Positions 47,443 to 55,910 of a stretch of DNA of 64,000 bases are shown piece by piece (within the stretch, counting starts at the first letter, position 1; each line of letters starts with the position of its first letter). Below the pieces are notes generated by a model. That model had not been told where the DNA came from, ran no database searches, and saw nothing but the letters and a program-made list of their open reading frames with translations. The stretch is from Calothrix membranacea FACHB-236 (GTDB lineage: Bacteria; Cyanobacteriota; Cyanobacteriia; Cyanobacteriales; Nostocaceae): the NCBI RefSeq assembly GCF_014696315.1, contig NZ_JACJPX010000021.1, forward strand, positions 44,154-108,153, read 5' to 3'. The position numbers and the translations under genes are program-made.

Positions 47443-49125
47443 ATGACAAAAGTAAAATCTCCTCGGAATACGCCACCAGATAAGAATCAGTCGCAAACTC
47501 TGGCGGTTGCTCACACTTCTCACCCCAAAGCGTGGAAATGGCAGGACTACTTCACGTTTAATGTCGATCATAAGGTAATTGGGATTCAATACCTAGTGAC
47601 GGCGTTTGTGTTCTATCTCATCGGTGGCTTGATGGCGATGGCTATCCGTGTGGAGTTAGCAACACCTGAAGCAGATTTGCTAGATCCCAATCTGTACAAC
47701 GCTTTCATGACCAATCATGGAACGATCATGATTTTCTTGTGGATCGTTCCTAGTGCCATTGGGGGATTTGGTAACTTTCTAGTACCGTTGATGATTGGTG
47801 CTAGAGATATGGCTTTCCCCAAACTGAATGCGATCGCCTTTTGGTTAAACCCACCAGCAGGTTTATTACTGCTAGCTAGTTTTATCTTTGGCGGTTCTCA
47901 ATCTGGTTGGACAGCTTACCCACCCTTAAGTTTAGTCACAGCACCCATCGCCCAAAGTATGTGGATTTTGGCGATCGTGTTGGTGGGAACTTCCTCAATT
48001 TTGGGTTCATTGAACTTCGTCATTACCATTTTGATGATGAAGGTTCCCAGCATGAAATGGGATCAACTACCTTTATTCTGCTGGGCAATTTTAGCCACTT
48101 CCGTACTAGCACTTGTATCTACACCTGTGTTAGCAGCTGGTTTAGTGCTGTTATTGTTTGACCTCAACTTTGGTACTTCCTTCTTTAAACCAGATGCAGG
48201 CGGTAACGTTGTACTTTATCAACACTTGTTCTGGTTTTATTCTCACCCGGCAGTATATTTAATGATTCTGCCCATCTTCGGCATCATGTCCGAAGTCATT
48301 CCCGTTCACGCCCGCAAGCCAATTTTCGGATATAAAGCGATCGCTTATTCCAGCTTGGCTATCTGCGTTGTTGGTTTGTTCGTCTGGGTACACCACATGT
48401 TTACCAGTGGTACACCTGGTTGGATGCGGATGTTCTTCACCATCTCCACCTTAATCGTCGCCGTTCCTACAGGCGTAAAGATTTTTGGTTGGGTCGCCAC
48501 ATTATGGGGTGGTAAGATTCGCTTTACCAGTGCCATGCTGTTTGCGATCGGCTTATTGTCCATGTTTGTTATGGGCGGTTTAAGCGGCGTGACAATGGGA
48601 ACAGCCCCCTTTGATGTTCACGTTCACGACACATATTATGTAGTGGCACACTTCCACTACGTCCTATTTGGCGGTTCTGTATTTGGGATTTACGCCGGGA
48701 TTTATCACTGGTTCCCCAAAATGACCGGGCGGAAACTCAATGAAGTTTGGGGACGCATTCACTTTGGCCTCACCTTCATCGGTACTAACCTCACATTCTT
48801 ACCGATGCACGAGTTAGGTTTACAAGGAATGCCTCGCCGAGTGGCAATGTACGATCCCCAGTTTATTGATCTTAATCAGATTTGTACCTTTGGTTCAATC
48901 ATCTTGGGACTTTCCGTTATTCCCTTCACCATCAACATCATCCAAAGCTGGATGAAAGGGCCCTTGGCAGGTGATAACCCTTGGGAAGCTTTGACCTTAG
49001 AATGGACAACCAGCTCACCACCAGCCATTGAAAATTGGGAAGTATTGCCCGTTGTCACCCACGGCCCTTACGACTACGGTCATAGTGATAGTGTGCCAGT
49101 CGCCACCCCAGAAGTTAGTGCTTAG
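47443..49125 (+). CDS. coxA: Cytochrome c oxidase subunit I
   Basis: Catalytic haem-copper subunit. 560 residues with twelve hydrophobic segments. Visible ligands are the low-spin haem His in MTNHGTIMIF, the CuB His/Tyr crosslink region FWFYSHPAVYLMILP, the HH pair in VHHMFTSG, and the haem His residues in HDTYYVVAHFHYVLFG. The YSHPAVY motif fits aa3-type A-family oxidases with a complete K-channel. The N-terminal 40 residues are polar. It lies between coxB and coxC as in all cyanobacterial cox operons. Confidence 0.95.
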   Translation: MTKVKSPRNTPPDKNQSQTLAVAHTSHPKAWKWQDYFTFNVDHKVIGIQYLVTAFVFYLIGGLMAMAIRVELATPEADLLDPNLYNAFMTNHGTIMIFLWIVPSAIGGFGNFLVPLMIGARDMAFPKLNAIAFWLNPPAGLLLLASFIFGGSQSGWTAYPPLSLVTAPIAQSMWILAIVLVGTSSILGSLNFVITILMMKVPSMKWDQLPLFCWAILATSVLALVSTPVLAAGLVLLLFDLNFGTSFFKPDAGGNVVLYQHLFWFYSHPAVYLMILPIFGIMSEVIPVHARKPIFGYKAIAYSSLAICVVGLFVWVHHMFTSGTPGWMRMFFTISTLIVAVPTGVKIFGWVATLWGGKIRFTSAMLFAIGLLSMFVMGGLSGVTMGTAPFDVHVHDTYYVVAHFHYVLFGGSVFGIYAGIYHWFPKMTGRKLNEVWGRIHFGLTFIGTNLTFLPMHELGLQGMPRRVAMYDPQFIDLNQICTFGSIILGLSVIPFTINIIQSWMKGPLAGDNPWEALTLEWTTSSPPAIENWEVLPVVTHGPYDYGHSDSVPVATPEVSA

Positions 49126-49159
49126 GGATTAGGGACTAGGGACTAGGGATTAGGGACTA

Positions 49160-49228
49160 GGTTAAGGGTTAAAGGTTTTTTCTTTCCCTTTTCCCATTCC
49201 CCTTTTTCCCTTTAACCGACAAGTATTG
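49160..49228. mobile_element. Partial miniature element, TCGGTTAAGG family, copy D
   Basis: Only the right part survives: GTTAAGGGTTAAAGG, pyrimidine tract, TTTAACCGACAAGTATTG. The left end is replaced by GGGACTA heptamers. It separates coxA and coxC. Confidence 0.55.
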
Positions 49229-49271
49229 AGTCCCTTCTTTGTATGCAGTTCATGACCACTACATCAACAAT

Positions 49272-49859
49272 ATGACCATCGCAACCACCAGCGAACACCA
49301 CCAAGAACATCATCCAGATTTACGAGTCTGGGGATTGTTGACTTTTCTAGTTTCGGAATCCCTGATGTTTGGGGGATTTTTTGCTACTTACTTGTACTTG
49401 AGAGGTGGCGCAGCAGTTTGGCCTCCCGAAGGAACAGAAGTAGAACTATTTGTACCTGCAATTAACACCATTATTCTGGTGTCTAGCAGTTTCGTCATTC
49501 ACTTCGGTGATCAGGCGATTAAAAAGAATAACGTCAATGGTATGCGGTTTTGGTATATTCTCACCGCAATCATGGGTGCAATTTTCTTAGGTGGACAGGT
49601 TTACGAGTACGCCACATTAGGATACGGCCTAACTACCAACATCTTCGCCAACTGCTTTTATTTAATGACAGGATTCCACGGTTTACACGTATTTGTGGGG
49701 CTGTTATTAATCTTAGGTGTGTTGTGGCGATCGCGCCGCGAAGGCCATTATTCTGCTACCAAACATACTGGCATTGAAATGGCAGAAATTTATTGGCACT
49801 TTGTAGACATTATCTGGATTATTCTCTTCACCCTAGTGTACATTCTCACTTTGTTTTAA
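49272..49859 (+). CDS. coxC: Cytochrome c oxidase subunit III
   Basis: Structural membrane subunit of the haem-copper oxidase. 195 residues with five predicted helices, short N-terminal His-rich tail (EHHQEHHPDLRVWG), the conserved LVSESLMFGGFFATYLYLR and the C-terminal EMAEIYWHFVDIIWIILF. The frame opens at TTG 49239, but ATG 49272 (MTIATTSEHHQEHH) gives the expected length; neither has a strong ribosome site. Last core gene of the coxBAC operon. Confidence 0.93.
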   Translation: MTIATTSEHHQEHHPDLRVWGLLTFLVSESLMFGGFFATYLYLRGGAAVWPPEGTEVELFVPAINTIILVSSSFVIHFGDQAIKKNNVNGMRFWYILTAIMGAIFLGGQVYEYATLGYGLTTNIFANCFYLMTGFHGLHVFVGLLLILGVLWRSRREGHYSATKHTGIEMAEIYWHFVDIIWIILFTLVYILTLF

Positions 49860-49998
49860 GGGACTGGGGATTGGGGACTAGGGACTGGGGACTAGGAATT
49901 TTAGATTTTAGATTTTGGATTTTAGATTAAAACCCAATCCAAAATTGAATTGCCCAATGCCCCATGCCCTATTCCCCATGCCCCATTTGGAGATAATT

Positions 49999-50484
49999 AT
50001 GCAAGTTGATACTAATAAATTCTCATGGTTCCAAGTTCCAGAAGATGTCAAAGAGCTACTAATATTAGCTGCACAGACTTGGGAAAACACATCAGAATCT
50101 GAGAAATATATGCAACAAGCTGTTGCTAAAACAGGAGGAAATACAGATGTTTTAGTAGCAGCATATAGGTACTTTTATTACAAAAATAATTATTCTTTAG
50201 CGCTGCAAACAACAAGGCAATTATTAGATAAAATTAAAGAAGCAGAAAAATTTCCTGATGACTGGGAACAACTACAACCGATTTTAGTTAGTCGGAAAGA
50301 AGACCCAAATATCAGGTTATATTTGAATGCTTATTCTGCCTCCGGATTAGTATTAGCCAAGCTCGGAGATATCGAGCAAGCTAAAATAATCAGTACCAGA
50401 GTTAAGGAGATAGACAACAAAAACGATTTTGGCTCAGGAATTCTCCTAGATATTCTTACCCGTCCACCTGAAGAAGACGATTGA
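49999..50484 (+). CDS. Conserved hypothetical protein, helical (TPR-like)
   Basis: 161 residues. Amphipathic helix pairs (DVLVAAYRYFYYKNNYSLAL, then SASGLVLAKLGDIEQAKIIS) resemble tetratricopeptide repeats, with an acidic C-terminus. ATG 49999 has TTGGAGATAATT before it; the longer frame from 49915 reads through heptamers and is rejected. It lies between coxC and the cupin gene and may belong to the diazotrophy group. Function unknown. Confidence 0.72.
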   Translation: MQVDTNKFSWFQVPEDVKELLILAAQTWENTSESEKYMQQAVAKTGGNTDVLVAAYRYFYYKNNYSLALQTTRQLLDKIKEAEKFPDDWEQLQPILVSRKEDPNIRLYLNAYSASGLVLAKLGDIEQAKIISTRVKEIDNKNDFGSGILLDILTRPPEEDD

Positions 50485-50517
50485 AATTTGGAATTGGTAA
50501 TTATCTACTCAACCACT

Positions 50518-50679
50518 ATGAATGATTATTTATCTAATAACTTCACTTCTTTATCTTCCATTCGTCGTCCTAGCTTGATTTCTCCTCCTCTATTTACTAA
50601 TCCATCTCTTCCGAATATTACTCCTATCAATCTTCCTGCTCCCGTACTCCCGCAAAATTCATCTCGATTCACGGTTTAA
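50518..50679 (+). CDS. Possible short gene, Pro/Ser-rich 53-residue peptide
   Basis: MNDYLSNNFTSLSSIRRPSL onwards, then a Pro/Leu/Asn-rich tail. It ends five bases before the cupin start, as a translationally coupled leader would, and the cupin has no ribosome site of its own. The peptide has no GG leader or modifying enzymes next to it, and its own ribosome site is weak. Could be chance. Confidence 0.3.
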   Translation: MNDYLSNNFTSLSSIRRPSLISPPLFTNPSLPNITPINLPAPVLPQNSSRFTV

Positions 50680-50684
50680 AATTT

Positions 50685-51296
50685 ATGCAAGGTAGGGATT
50701 TTCTTGTAACTGGTGATGGCAAGTTACAACTGTGTAAATCTGCGAGAGCATGGGATTTATTACGCGAGAATTATCGCCTTTATCGGTTTTTAACTGAAGT
50801 AGAAGATGTTCTCGATGATGTAGATGATGAATCAACCCGGCTACCACAATTAAGAATGCTGGTTAGAAGGTTGATTGTTAATTCCTACTGGGTACGTAGC
50901 CAATATTTAGAAGCAGATCCTAAAACAGGAACCTCTGTTTTACTCATGTATGATGAATTGGGTTTTCCCTTAACAGTGCAAACAGTTATATTTGCACCAG
51001 GGACATTATCCACGATTCATAATCATGGAACTTGGGGAATTGTTGCTATCTTAAAAGGTGAAGAAAAGAATACAATCTGGCGGCGAAATCCTAGCCCCGA
51101 TGCTGAACATAAAATAGAAGCAACGGCAGAAGTTAATCTATTACCAGGAGATATTATTAGTTTTACTCCTGATGCAATTCATTGTGTGGAAGCAGTAGGT
51201 GATGAACCAACTGTGACTTTTAACGTCTATGGCGAAACCGATCCCAAAGAAAGATTTGAGTTTGATCCAGTGACTAATATCGCTAAAAAGTTTTAG
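50685..51296 (+). CDS. Cupin, cysteine dioxygenase-like
   Basis: 203 residues. Metal-binding cupin motifs: STIHNHGTWGIVAILKGEE (two His, one Glu) and PDAIHCVEAVGD (third His), on a cysteine dioxygenase-type scaffold. The N-terminal 80 residues are helical. The neighbours (fdxB, cox, nifO-like) suggest a role linked to sulfur or metal handling during nitrogen fixation, but this is inference. ATG 50685 starts MQGRDFLVTGDGK. Confidence 0.78.
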   Translation: MQGRDFLVTGDGKLQLCKSARAWDLLRENYRLYRFLTEVEDVLDDVDDESTRLPQLRMLVRRLIVNSYWVRSQYLEADPKTGTSVLLMYDELGFPLTVQTVIFAPGTLSTIHNHGTWGIVAILKGEEKNTIWRRNPSPDAEHKIEATAEVNLLPGDIISFTPDAIHCVEAVGDEPTVTFNVYGETDPKERFEFDPVTNIAKKF

Positions 51297-51387
51297 AATT
51301 TCCTCCGCAATTGAACTCACAAAAATCTGCGTAAATCTGAGTTTAAAACGGCTAATCTCATCACAGATATAACCAGGAGATGATTCA

Positions 51388-51894
51388 ATGGCTAAAGTAA
51401 TTTTTTATGAAAAACCAGGTTGTAAAGGTGGTACTCGGCAAAAAGTGTTGCTAACAGCCGCAGGCCATGAAGTTGTACCACAAAGCTTACTAACAGAACC
51501 TTGGACAGCTGATAGATTGCGTTCATTTTTTGGCGATCGCCCCGTAGCCGAATGGTTTAATCGCAGTTCGCCCAGGGTAAAATCTGGAGAGGTGGTTCCC
51601 GAAAAGCTAGATGCAAACACCGCTTTATCGTTAATGTTGCAAGATCCGCTATTAATTCGCCGTCCGTTACTAGAAGTAGGCGATCGCCGCGAGGTAGGAT
51701 TTGAAGTAGATAAAATTGATGCTTGGATTGGTTTACAGCCAGTCGATGAATCCTTCCGCGAAATGGCAGAAAACCTCATGGGCAAGGATTTACAAGGCTG
51801 CGCGGGTGGAAATCATGACCACCATCATCACGAAGGTGGTTGTAAGGGACACGGTCATGAACAGCAGCATAAGCAAGGTAGCTGCAAGCATTAG
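51388..51894 (+). CDS. Nitrogenase-associated protein, NifO-like (ArsC/Spx fold)
   Basis: 168 residues of thioredoxin-like ArsC fold with a single N-terminal Cys12 (FYEKPGCKGGTRQK), VAEWFNRSSPRVKSG and LLIRRPLLEVGDRREVGF, typical of nitrogenase-associated ArsC-like proteins. The C-terminus adds a His/Cys-rich tail (NHDHHHHEGGCKGHGHE...), probably a metal (nickel, molybdenum or iron) store. ATG 51388 has CAGGAGATGATTCA upstream. It closes the diazotrophy block and is followed by a clear terminator. Confidence 0.85.
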   Translation: MAKVIFYEKPGCKGGTRQKVLLTAAGHEVVPQSLLTEPWTADRLRSFFGDRPVAEWFNRSSPRVKSGEVVPEKLDANTALSLMLQDPLLIRRPLLEVGDRREVGFEVDKIDAWIGLQPVDESFREMAENLMGKDLQGCAGGNHDHHHHEGGCKGHGHEQQHKQGSCKH

Positions 51895-51950
51895 TAGCTT
51901 ACCAGGGGATCGGGCAGAGTAATTAAGTATTGAGAACCAAAATATTTACC

Positions 51951-51970
51951 TTCATTGCGATCGCAATGAA
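51951..51970. repeat. 20-base perfect palindrome centred on HIP1
   Basis: TTCATTGCGATCGCAATGAA. The HIP1 octamer sits in its exact centre. Just before the nifO-like terminator. Confidence 0.85.
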
Positions 51971-51976
51971 ATGAGG

Positions 51977-52015
51977 AGAAGCAATCCCAAATTCTGGGAT
52001 TGCTTCTCTTTGCTT
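51977..52015 (+). terminator. Rho-independent terminator after the nifO-like gene
   Basis: AGAAGCAATCCCA, loop AATTC, TGGGATTGCTTCT, then CTTTGCTT. Thirteen-base stem, moderate T content after it. Confidence 0.75.
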
Positions 52016-52164
52016 ACAATTAATAATTTTGTTTGGCGAAATTTAGCGATACCTTCTCCTGTCGGAGACGCTACGCGAACGGTAACCCCTGCAGGGAACG
52101 CAAATTTTCATAATGATTAATCCCTACAACAATCGCCCAATTCCTACCCATACACCAGCACCAA

Positions 52165-52599
52165 TTATTTCCGCTTAAATTTAAAAGTCATTGCGCCTTT
52201 TCCCCCGGCTTTACCACCACCCAGCCCAAACAGGCTGACTTGTCCTTCGCCATTGATTTCTACTGAAAGTTCAACTTCATCTAACTGCATTTTGGAATTG
52301 GGTTCTTCCGCTTCATCAAGCATTTCCCGCATTGCTTGCAGAAATCCCTTCATTTCTTGCTGGAGTTTAGTTACCTCAACTTTGCGTCTAGTAATTACTA
52401 ATTCGCCTTGTTTCTTGGTGACAACTATTTCTTCCTTGGTTTGAACTGAGCCGAGTAGTCCTCCCATATCTCTAGTACCGCTTCTGACTCCACCGCTTCT
52501 GGTTACATCTGTAACTGTTTCAGTGGTTGTATTTGAGGTTTCCGCAACTTCTTCGGTAATAATCCAAATGGCTTTAGGCGTAGGATTTTCTGCTGACAT
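52165..52599 (-). CDS. Pepco-domain-like protein (peptidase co-occurring)
   Basis: 144 residues. It begins with a KAIWIITEEVAE strand, has a region TTTETVTDVTRS, a helix (KLQQEMKGFLQAMREMLDEAEE) and ends with LDEVELSVEINGEGQVSLFGLGG and GAMTFKFKRK. This layout matches the Pepco family, described as co-occurring with caspase-like and other peptidases in predicted conflict systems. It is divergent from the caspase-FGE gene, with 122 bases between, supporting a functional pair. No signal peptide or membrane segment. It could be a regulator or partner of the peptidase. Confidence 0.65.
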   Translation of the reverse strand: MSAENPTPKAIWIITEEVAETSNTTTETVTDVTRSGGVRSGTRDMGGLLGSVQTKEEIVVTKKQGELVITRRKVEVTKLQQEMKGFLQAMREMLDEAEEPNSKMQLDEVELSVEINGEGQVSLFGLGGGKAGGKGAMTFKFKRK

Positions 52600-52721
52600 A
52601 ACTTTAATGATTTAAATTATTCTTGATTTAACTAGCTTTTACCAAGCTTTCAGGAATCTTGCATTACTATTATTCAGTAGTAACACGCAAACTGGCAAAC
52701 AGACGAGCATAGCAAGGTAGA

Positions 52722-54563
52722 ATGGCTAAAAATTGGGCAGTAGCGATCGGCATTAATCAATACAACAACCTTCAGCACCTAAATTACGCCAAAATAGATG
52801 CCGAAGCTATGGGCGATTGGTTTAAACAAGAAGCCAGGTTTAATGAAGTTTTCCTCTTCACTGACGATTCTCCCCCAATTCCCACCAATCCACCGATTCC
52901 CACTCAGCCGACTTACGGTAACTTGCGGCGCTTCTTACGGGCAAACTTTGAAAAGCCACTACTGGAACCTGGGGATAATCTCTGGTTTTTCTTTGCTGGT
53001 CATGGTTGTCGGGAAGCTGACCGAGATTATCTGATGCTGATAGATAGCGACCCAGGCGATGTAGAACATACAGCAATCCCCGTTGATTTTGTTACCCAAA
53101 GATTGCGCCGCAGTGGGGCAGATAATGTAGTGTTATTTTTAGATGCTTGCCGCGATGATGGCAGTAGGCGGGGAGTGGGTATTGGTGAAGAACATCAAGG
53201 AGTAGTTACCTTTTACTCTTGCAGTCCCAGTCAAAAAGCTTATGAAATTGAGCAGTTACAACATGGCTCATTCACCCAAGCTTTGTTAGAAGGGTTGAGG
53301 ATAGCAGGTGAAGGAAACTGCGCCACTGTAGAAAGATTGGACAGATATTTACAAGCAAGAGTACCCGCAATTAATCAAATACATCAGAAAACTCTGCAAA
53401 ATCCATACACTATAGCCGAACCTGCCACAAAACTACACCTAATTTTGTTACCCGACTACGCGACGCTAAATGATATTAACCAACTGAAACTAGATGCTTA
53501 TCAAGCTGAAGTTATAGGAGATTGGGAATTAGCTGAACAATTATGGATGCGGGTGAATGTGGCTGCTAGGGGGTCAGATCCCGACGTAAAGAAAGCATGG
53601 ATCAGAATTTTCCAACGCCAGGGACAGCCTTCTGTACCCCCGAGAAATCCTGAGCCTTTTACTTCCTCAAGGGGACAGAGGTCAGTCACTCCTCAACTAC
53701 AAGTATTTAAATTTGATGTGGTGAGGGTAAATGCTAAAGGTGAGGAAATTAAACGAGAACAACGCCAATCTCAATATTTTACTGAAGATTTAGGCAATGG
53801 TGTCATTTTAGAAATGGTTGCGATTCCGAGTGGGAAATTTCTCATAGGTTCGCCATTAGAGGAAGGAACTGATTCTGAAAAACCTCAGCATCAAGTAACA
53901 GTTGAATCATTCTTCATGGGTAAATATCCCGTTACCCAAGCGCAATGGAGAAGAGTCACAGCACTACCCAAAGTTAGCCGTGATTTGGAAGCAGACCCAT
54001 CTTATTTTCAGGGAGAGAATCGACCAGTAGAGCAAGTGTCTTGGTACGATGCGGTTGAGTTTTGCGATCGCCTCTCAAAACATACAAATAAGCAATATCG
54101 CCTACCTAGTGAAGCAGAATGGGAATATGCCTGTCGAGCAGGAACAACGACACCATTTCACTTCGGGGAGACAATTACAACAGAGTTAGCCAATTACAAT
54201 GGTAATTCTACTTACGCTTCTGAGCCAAAAGGCAAATATCGCCAAGAAACAACAGAAGTAGGAATTTTCGCACCCAACGGCTTTGGATTATACGATATGC
54301 ACGGGAACGTTTGGGAATGGTGTCAAGATGATTGGCATAGCACCTATAAAGGAGCGCCAGCAGATGGTAGTGCTTGGTTTGATGATAATAATCAACTTTA
54401 TCAAAAACAAAGAATAGCCGTGCTGCGGGGCGGTTCTTGGTACAGCTATTCTGGAAACTGCCGTTCTGCGTCTCGCGACATCGACATTACGGCGGAGCGC
54501 GACGACATCGGCGACGAGATTGGTTTTCGTGTTGTCTGCGCGTTCGGGAGGATTCTTCGGTAG
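52722..54563 (+). CDS. Caspase-like peptidase (C14) fused to a formylglycine-generating-enzyme-type domain, DGR variable protein candidate
   Basis: 613 residues. Residues 1-240 are a caspase/metacaspase fold with the catalytic dyad His94 (FFFAGHG) and Cys143 (LFLDACRDDG). A helical linker (250-330) leads to an FGE-sulfatase (C-type lectin fold) domain from about 355: VAIPSGKFLIGSP, MGKYPVTQAQW, PVEQVSWYDAVEFC, LPSEAEWEYACRAGT, NGFGLYDMHGNVWEW, LRGGSWYSYSGNCRSASR. The last 30 residues (RDIDITAERDDIGDEIGFRVVC in parts) are Asp, Ile and Gly encoded by GAC, ATC and GGC, exactly the products of adenine changes in AAC codons. FGE domains are classic targets of diversity-generating retroelements. 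Fully intact. Confidence 0.9.
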   Translation: MAKNWAVAIGINQYNNLQHLNYAKIDAEAMGDWFKQEARFNEVFLFTDDSPPIPTNPPIPTQPTYGNLRRFLRANFEKPLLEPGDNLWFFFAGHGCREADRDYLMLIDSDPGDVEHTAIPVDFVTQRLRRSGADNVVLFLDACRDDGSRRGVGIGEEHQGVVTFYSCSPSQKAYEIEQLQHGSFTQALLEGLRIAGEGNCATVERLDRYLQARVPAINQIHQKTLQNPYTIAEPATKLHLILLPDYATLNDINQLKLDAYQAEVIGDWELAEQLWMRVNVAARGSDPDVKKAWIRIFQRQGQPSVPPRNPEPFTSSRGQRSVTPQLQVFKFDVVRVNAKGEEIKREQRQSQYFTEDLGNGVILEMVAIPSGKFLIGSPLEEGTDSEKPQHQVTVESFFMGKYPVTQAQWRRVTALPKVSRDLEADPSYFQGENRPVEQVSWYDAVEFCDRLSKHTNKQYRLPSEAEWEYACRAGTTTPFHFGETITTELANYNGNSTYASEPKGKYRQETTEVGIFAPNGFGLYDMHGNVWEWCQDDWHSTYKGAPADGSAWFDDNNQLYQKQRIAVLRGGSWYSYSGNCRSASRDIDITAERDDIGDEIGFRVVCAFGRILR

Positions 54564-54580
54564 CCCTTTATGCTTTAGTC
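54421..54580 (+). other. Putative variable region (VR) of a diversity-generating retroelement
   Basis: 3-prime end of the caspase-FGE gene. The stretch from CGGTTCTTGG to the stop has clustered GAC, ATC, GGC, TAC and AGC codons where FGE paralogues with a template usually have AAC, flanked by fixed IGFRVVC. GC content rises sharply over this block. No template repeat or reverse transcriptase was found in the window, so it would be diversified in trans. Boundaries are approximate. Confidence 0.65.
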
Positions 54581-55196
54581 CTTTTTCCCTTTACGCTTGT
54601 TCTTTTTTCCTTTTAGAGTCTAGCGAAGCGGAACGATCAAATTTTTTTACGTGAGTTCAACAGCGAACGAAAGCCAGAAAGCTTACAGATAAAATGAGAC
54701 AGCATAGCAATGCTTTTATAAGGGTGAGCCAAAACGTAAAACCCCAGAGAACGCCTCAGAATGAATTCTGAGGCTAATAGCAAAAGTCATCTCAAGATGA
54801 CTCAAATCACAAGAATAAATTATTGAGTAAACTAAAGTTTACTTTGGTTATGAGCCTGAAAATTGATAACGACTGTTGGCAAATCAGGCGGAAGGGTTGA
54901 CCCATCAATTTAATCTCTCCAATATTTTCAGTGCGTTTTAACGCAGTTTCGCTATTAGCCCGCAATTTATTGCAGGGCGGGATAACAACGCAAAGCGAAG
55001 GTTTTTGTGGTGGCGGGGGTTATATCCCTCAATTAATTGACCAACAGTATCACTCTTTTCCGGGCGGTTACAGAAGCCAAAAATTCAGCTATTTATAGCT
55101 GAATTTGACACTAGCGACTCAACCACACCATAATCTTTTGGTCATTATGGGAATACTAAATAACAAAATATTGAAAATTACAAATTGACTGAATTT
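54564..55196. other. Gene-free stretch downstream of the variable region
   Basis: Contains a 22-base palindrome GCCTCAGAAT/ATTCTGAGGC (54753-54774) and the left arm (about 54851-55050) of a 200-base inverted repeat that brackets the transposase gene. No gene. Confidence 0.7.
54851..55050 (+). repeat. Left arm of the 200-base inverted repeat around the transposase remnant
   Basis: Shares TGAGCCT, CTGTTGGCRAATCAGG, CAGTGCGTTT, CGCTATTAGCCCGCAAT, GCAGGGCGGG, AACAACGCAAAGCGAAGG, GGTGG and CAATTAATTGACCAACAG with the complement of 55911-56118. Internal hairpins such as GCGTTTTAACGC make it REP-like. Confidence 0.75.
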
Positions 55197-55888
55197 ATGG
55201 CTTTATGGCGACTTTATTATCATTTGGTTTGGGCGACAAAAGAACGTCAGCCACTAATTACCAGCGAACGTGAAGCGAAAATTTACAATTATATTATTAG
55301 CAAATCCGATGAAATTCATACTATTATTCATGCTATTAAGAGGTTATTTATAAAGTAAAAATAAAATTATCGTAGGATGCGTTAGGCGCTGGTTTCCAAT
55401 ATGATTTGTCACGAAAGAACTATCCTAGCGCCTAACGCATCATCCACGCGGTGGTGCGTTACGGCTAAATTCCATTGTCTCTGTGTCCCAAATCCTTTCA
55501 TAGCCGTAACACAACGCCACTTGCTATAACGCGGGGAACCCGCGCAACGCAGTGGCTCCCCTACTTAAGATTTACTTTATAAATGGTCTCTAACGGCGTA
55601 GAAAATCATATTCACTTAGTAGCTTCTATTCCTCCCAAAATTTCTATTTCCGATTTTGTTCAAAGAATTAAAGGCAGCAGCACTCATTATATTAATCATT
55701 TATATCCTGCAAAAGATATGTTTGCTTGGCAAAGAGGATATGGAGTTTTTTCACTGGGTAGAAAACAACTGGAACAAGCTGTTATTTATGTGAAAAATCA
55801 GAAAGAGCATCATTTAAATGGAACGATAGTTGCATCTTTAGAGCAAGATAATCAAGATGATGATGCTCCCCAAAAATTTTATCTTTAG
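55197..55888 (+). pseudogene. REP-associated tyrosine (HUH) transposase, interrupted by a miniature element
   Basis: Exons 55197-55339 and 55594-55888 join to a 145-residue IS200-like TnpA: MALWRLYYHLVWATKERQPL at the start, then HAI joined to NGVENHIHLVASIPP, whose HIH pair is the metal-binding HUH motif; the catalytic Tyr is probably in QRGYGVFSLG or the following helix. The frame is broken by the 251-base insertion at 55340. Removing it and one TAA duplication restores the reading frame exactly. Flanked by inverted REP-like arms. Inactive as it stands. Confidence 0.85.
55340..55590. mobile_element. 251-base miniature inverted-repeat element inserted in the transposase gene
   Basis: Terminal repeats: left GAGGTTATTTATAAAGTAAA, right (complement) GAGACCATTTATAAAGTAAA, 17 of 20 matching. 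TAA is duplicated on both sides (55337-55339 and 55591-55593). Interior hairpins include GATGCGTTAGGCGCT with AGCGCCTAACGCATC and TGCGTTACGGCTA with TAGCCGTAACACA. No gene. The 3-base TNA target and GA start resemble IS5-type relatives (inference). Confidence 0.88.
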
Positions 55889-55910
55889 TCAGCTTTAGCT
55901 TACTTCTGCT

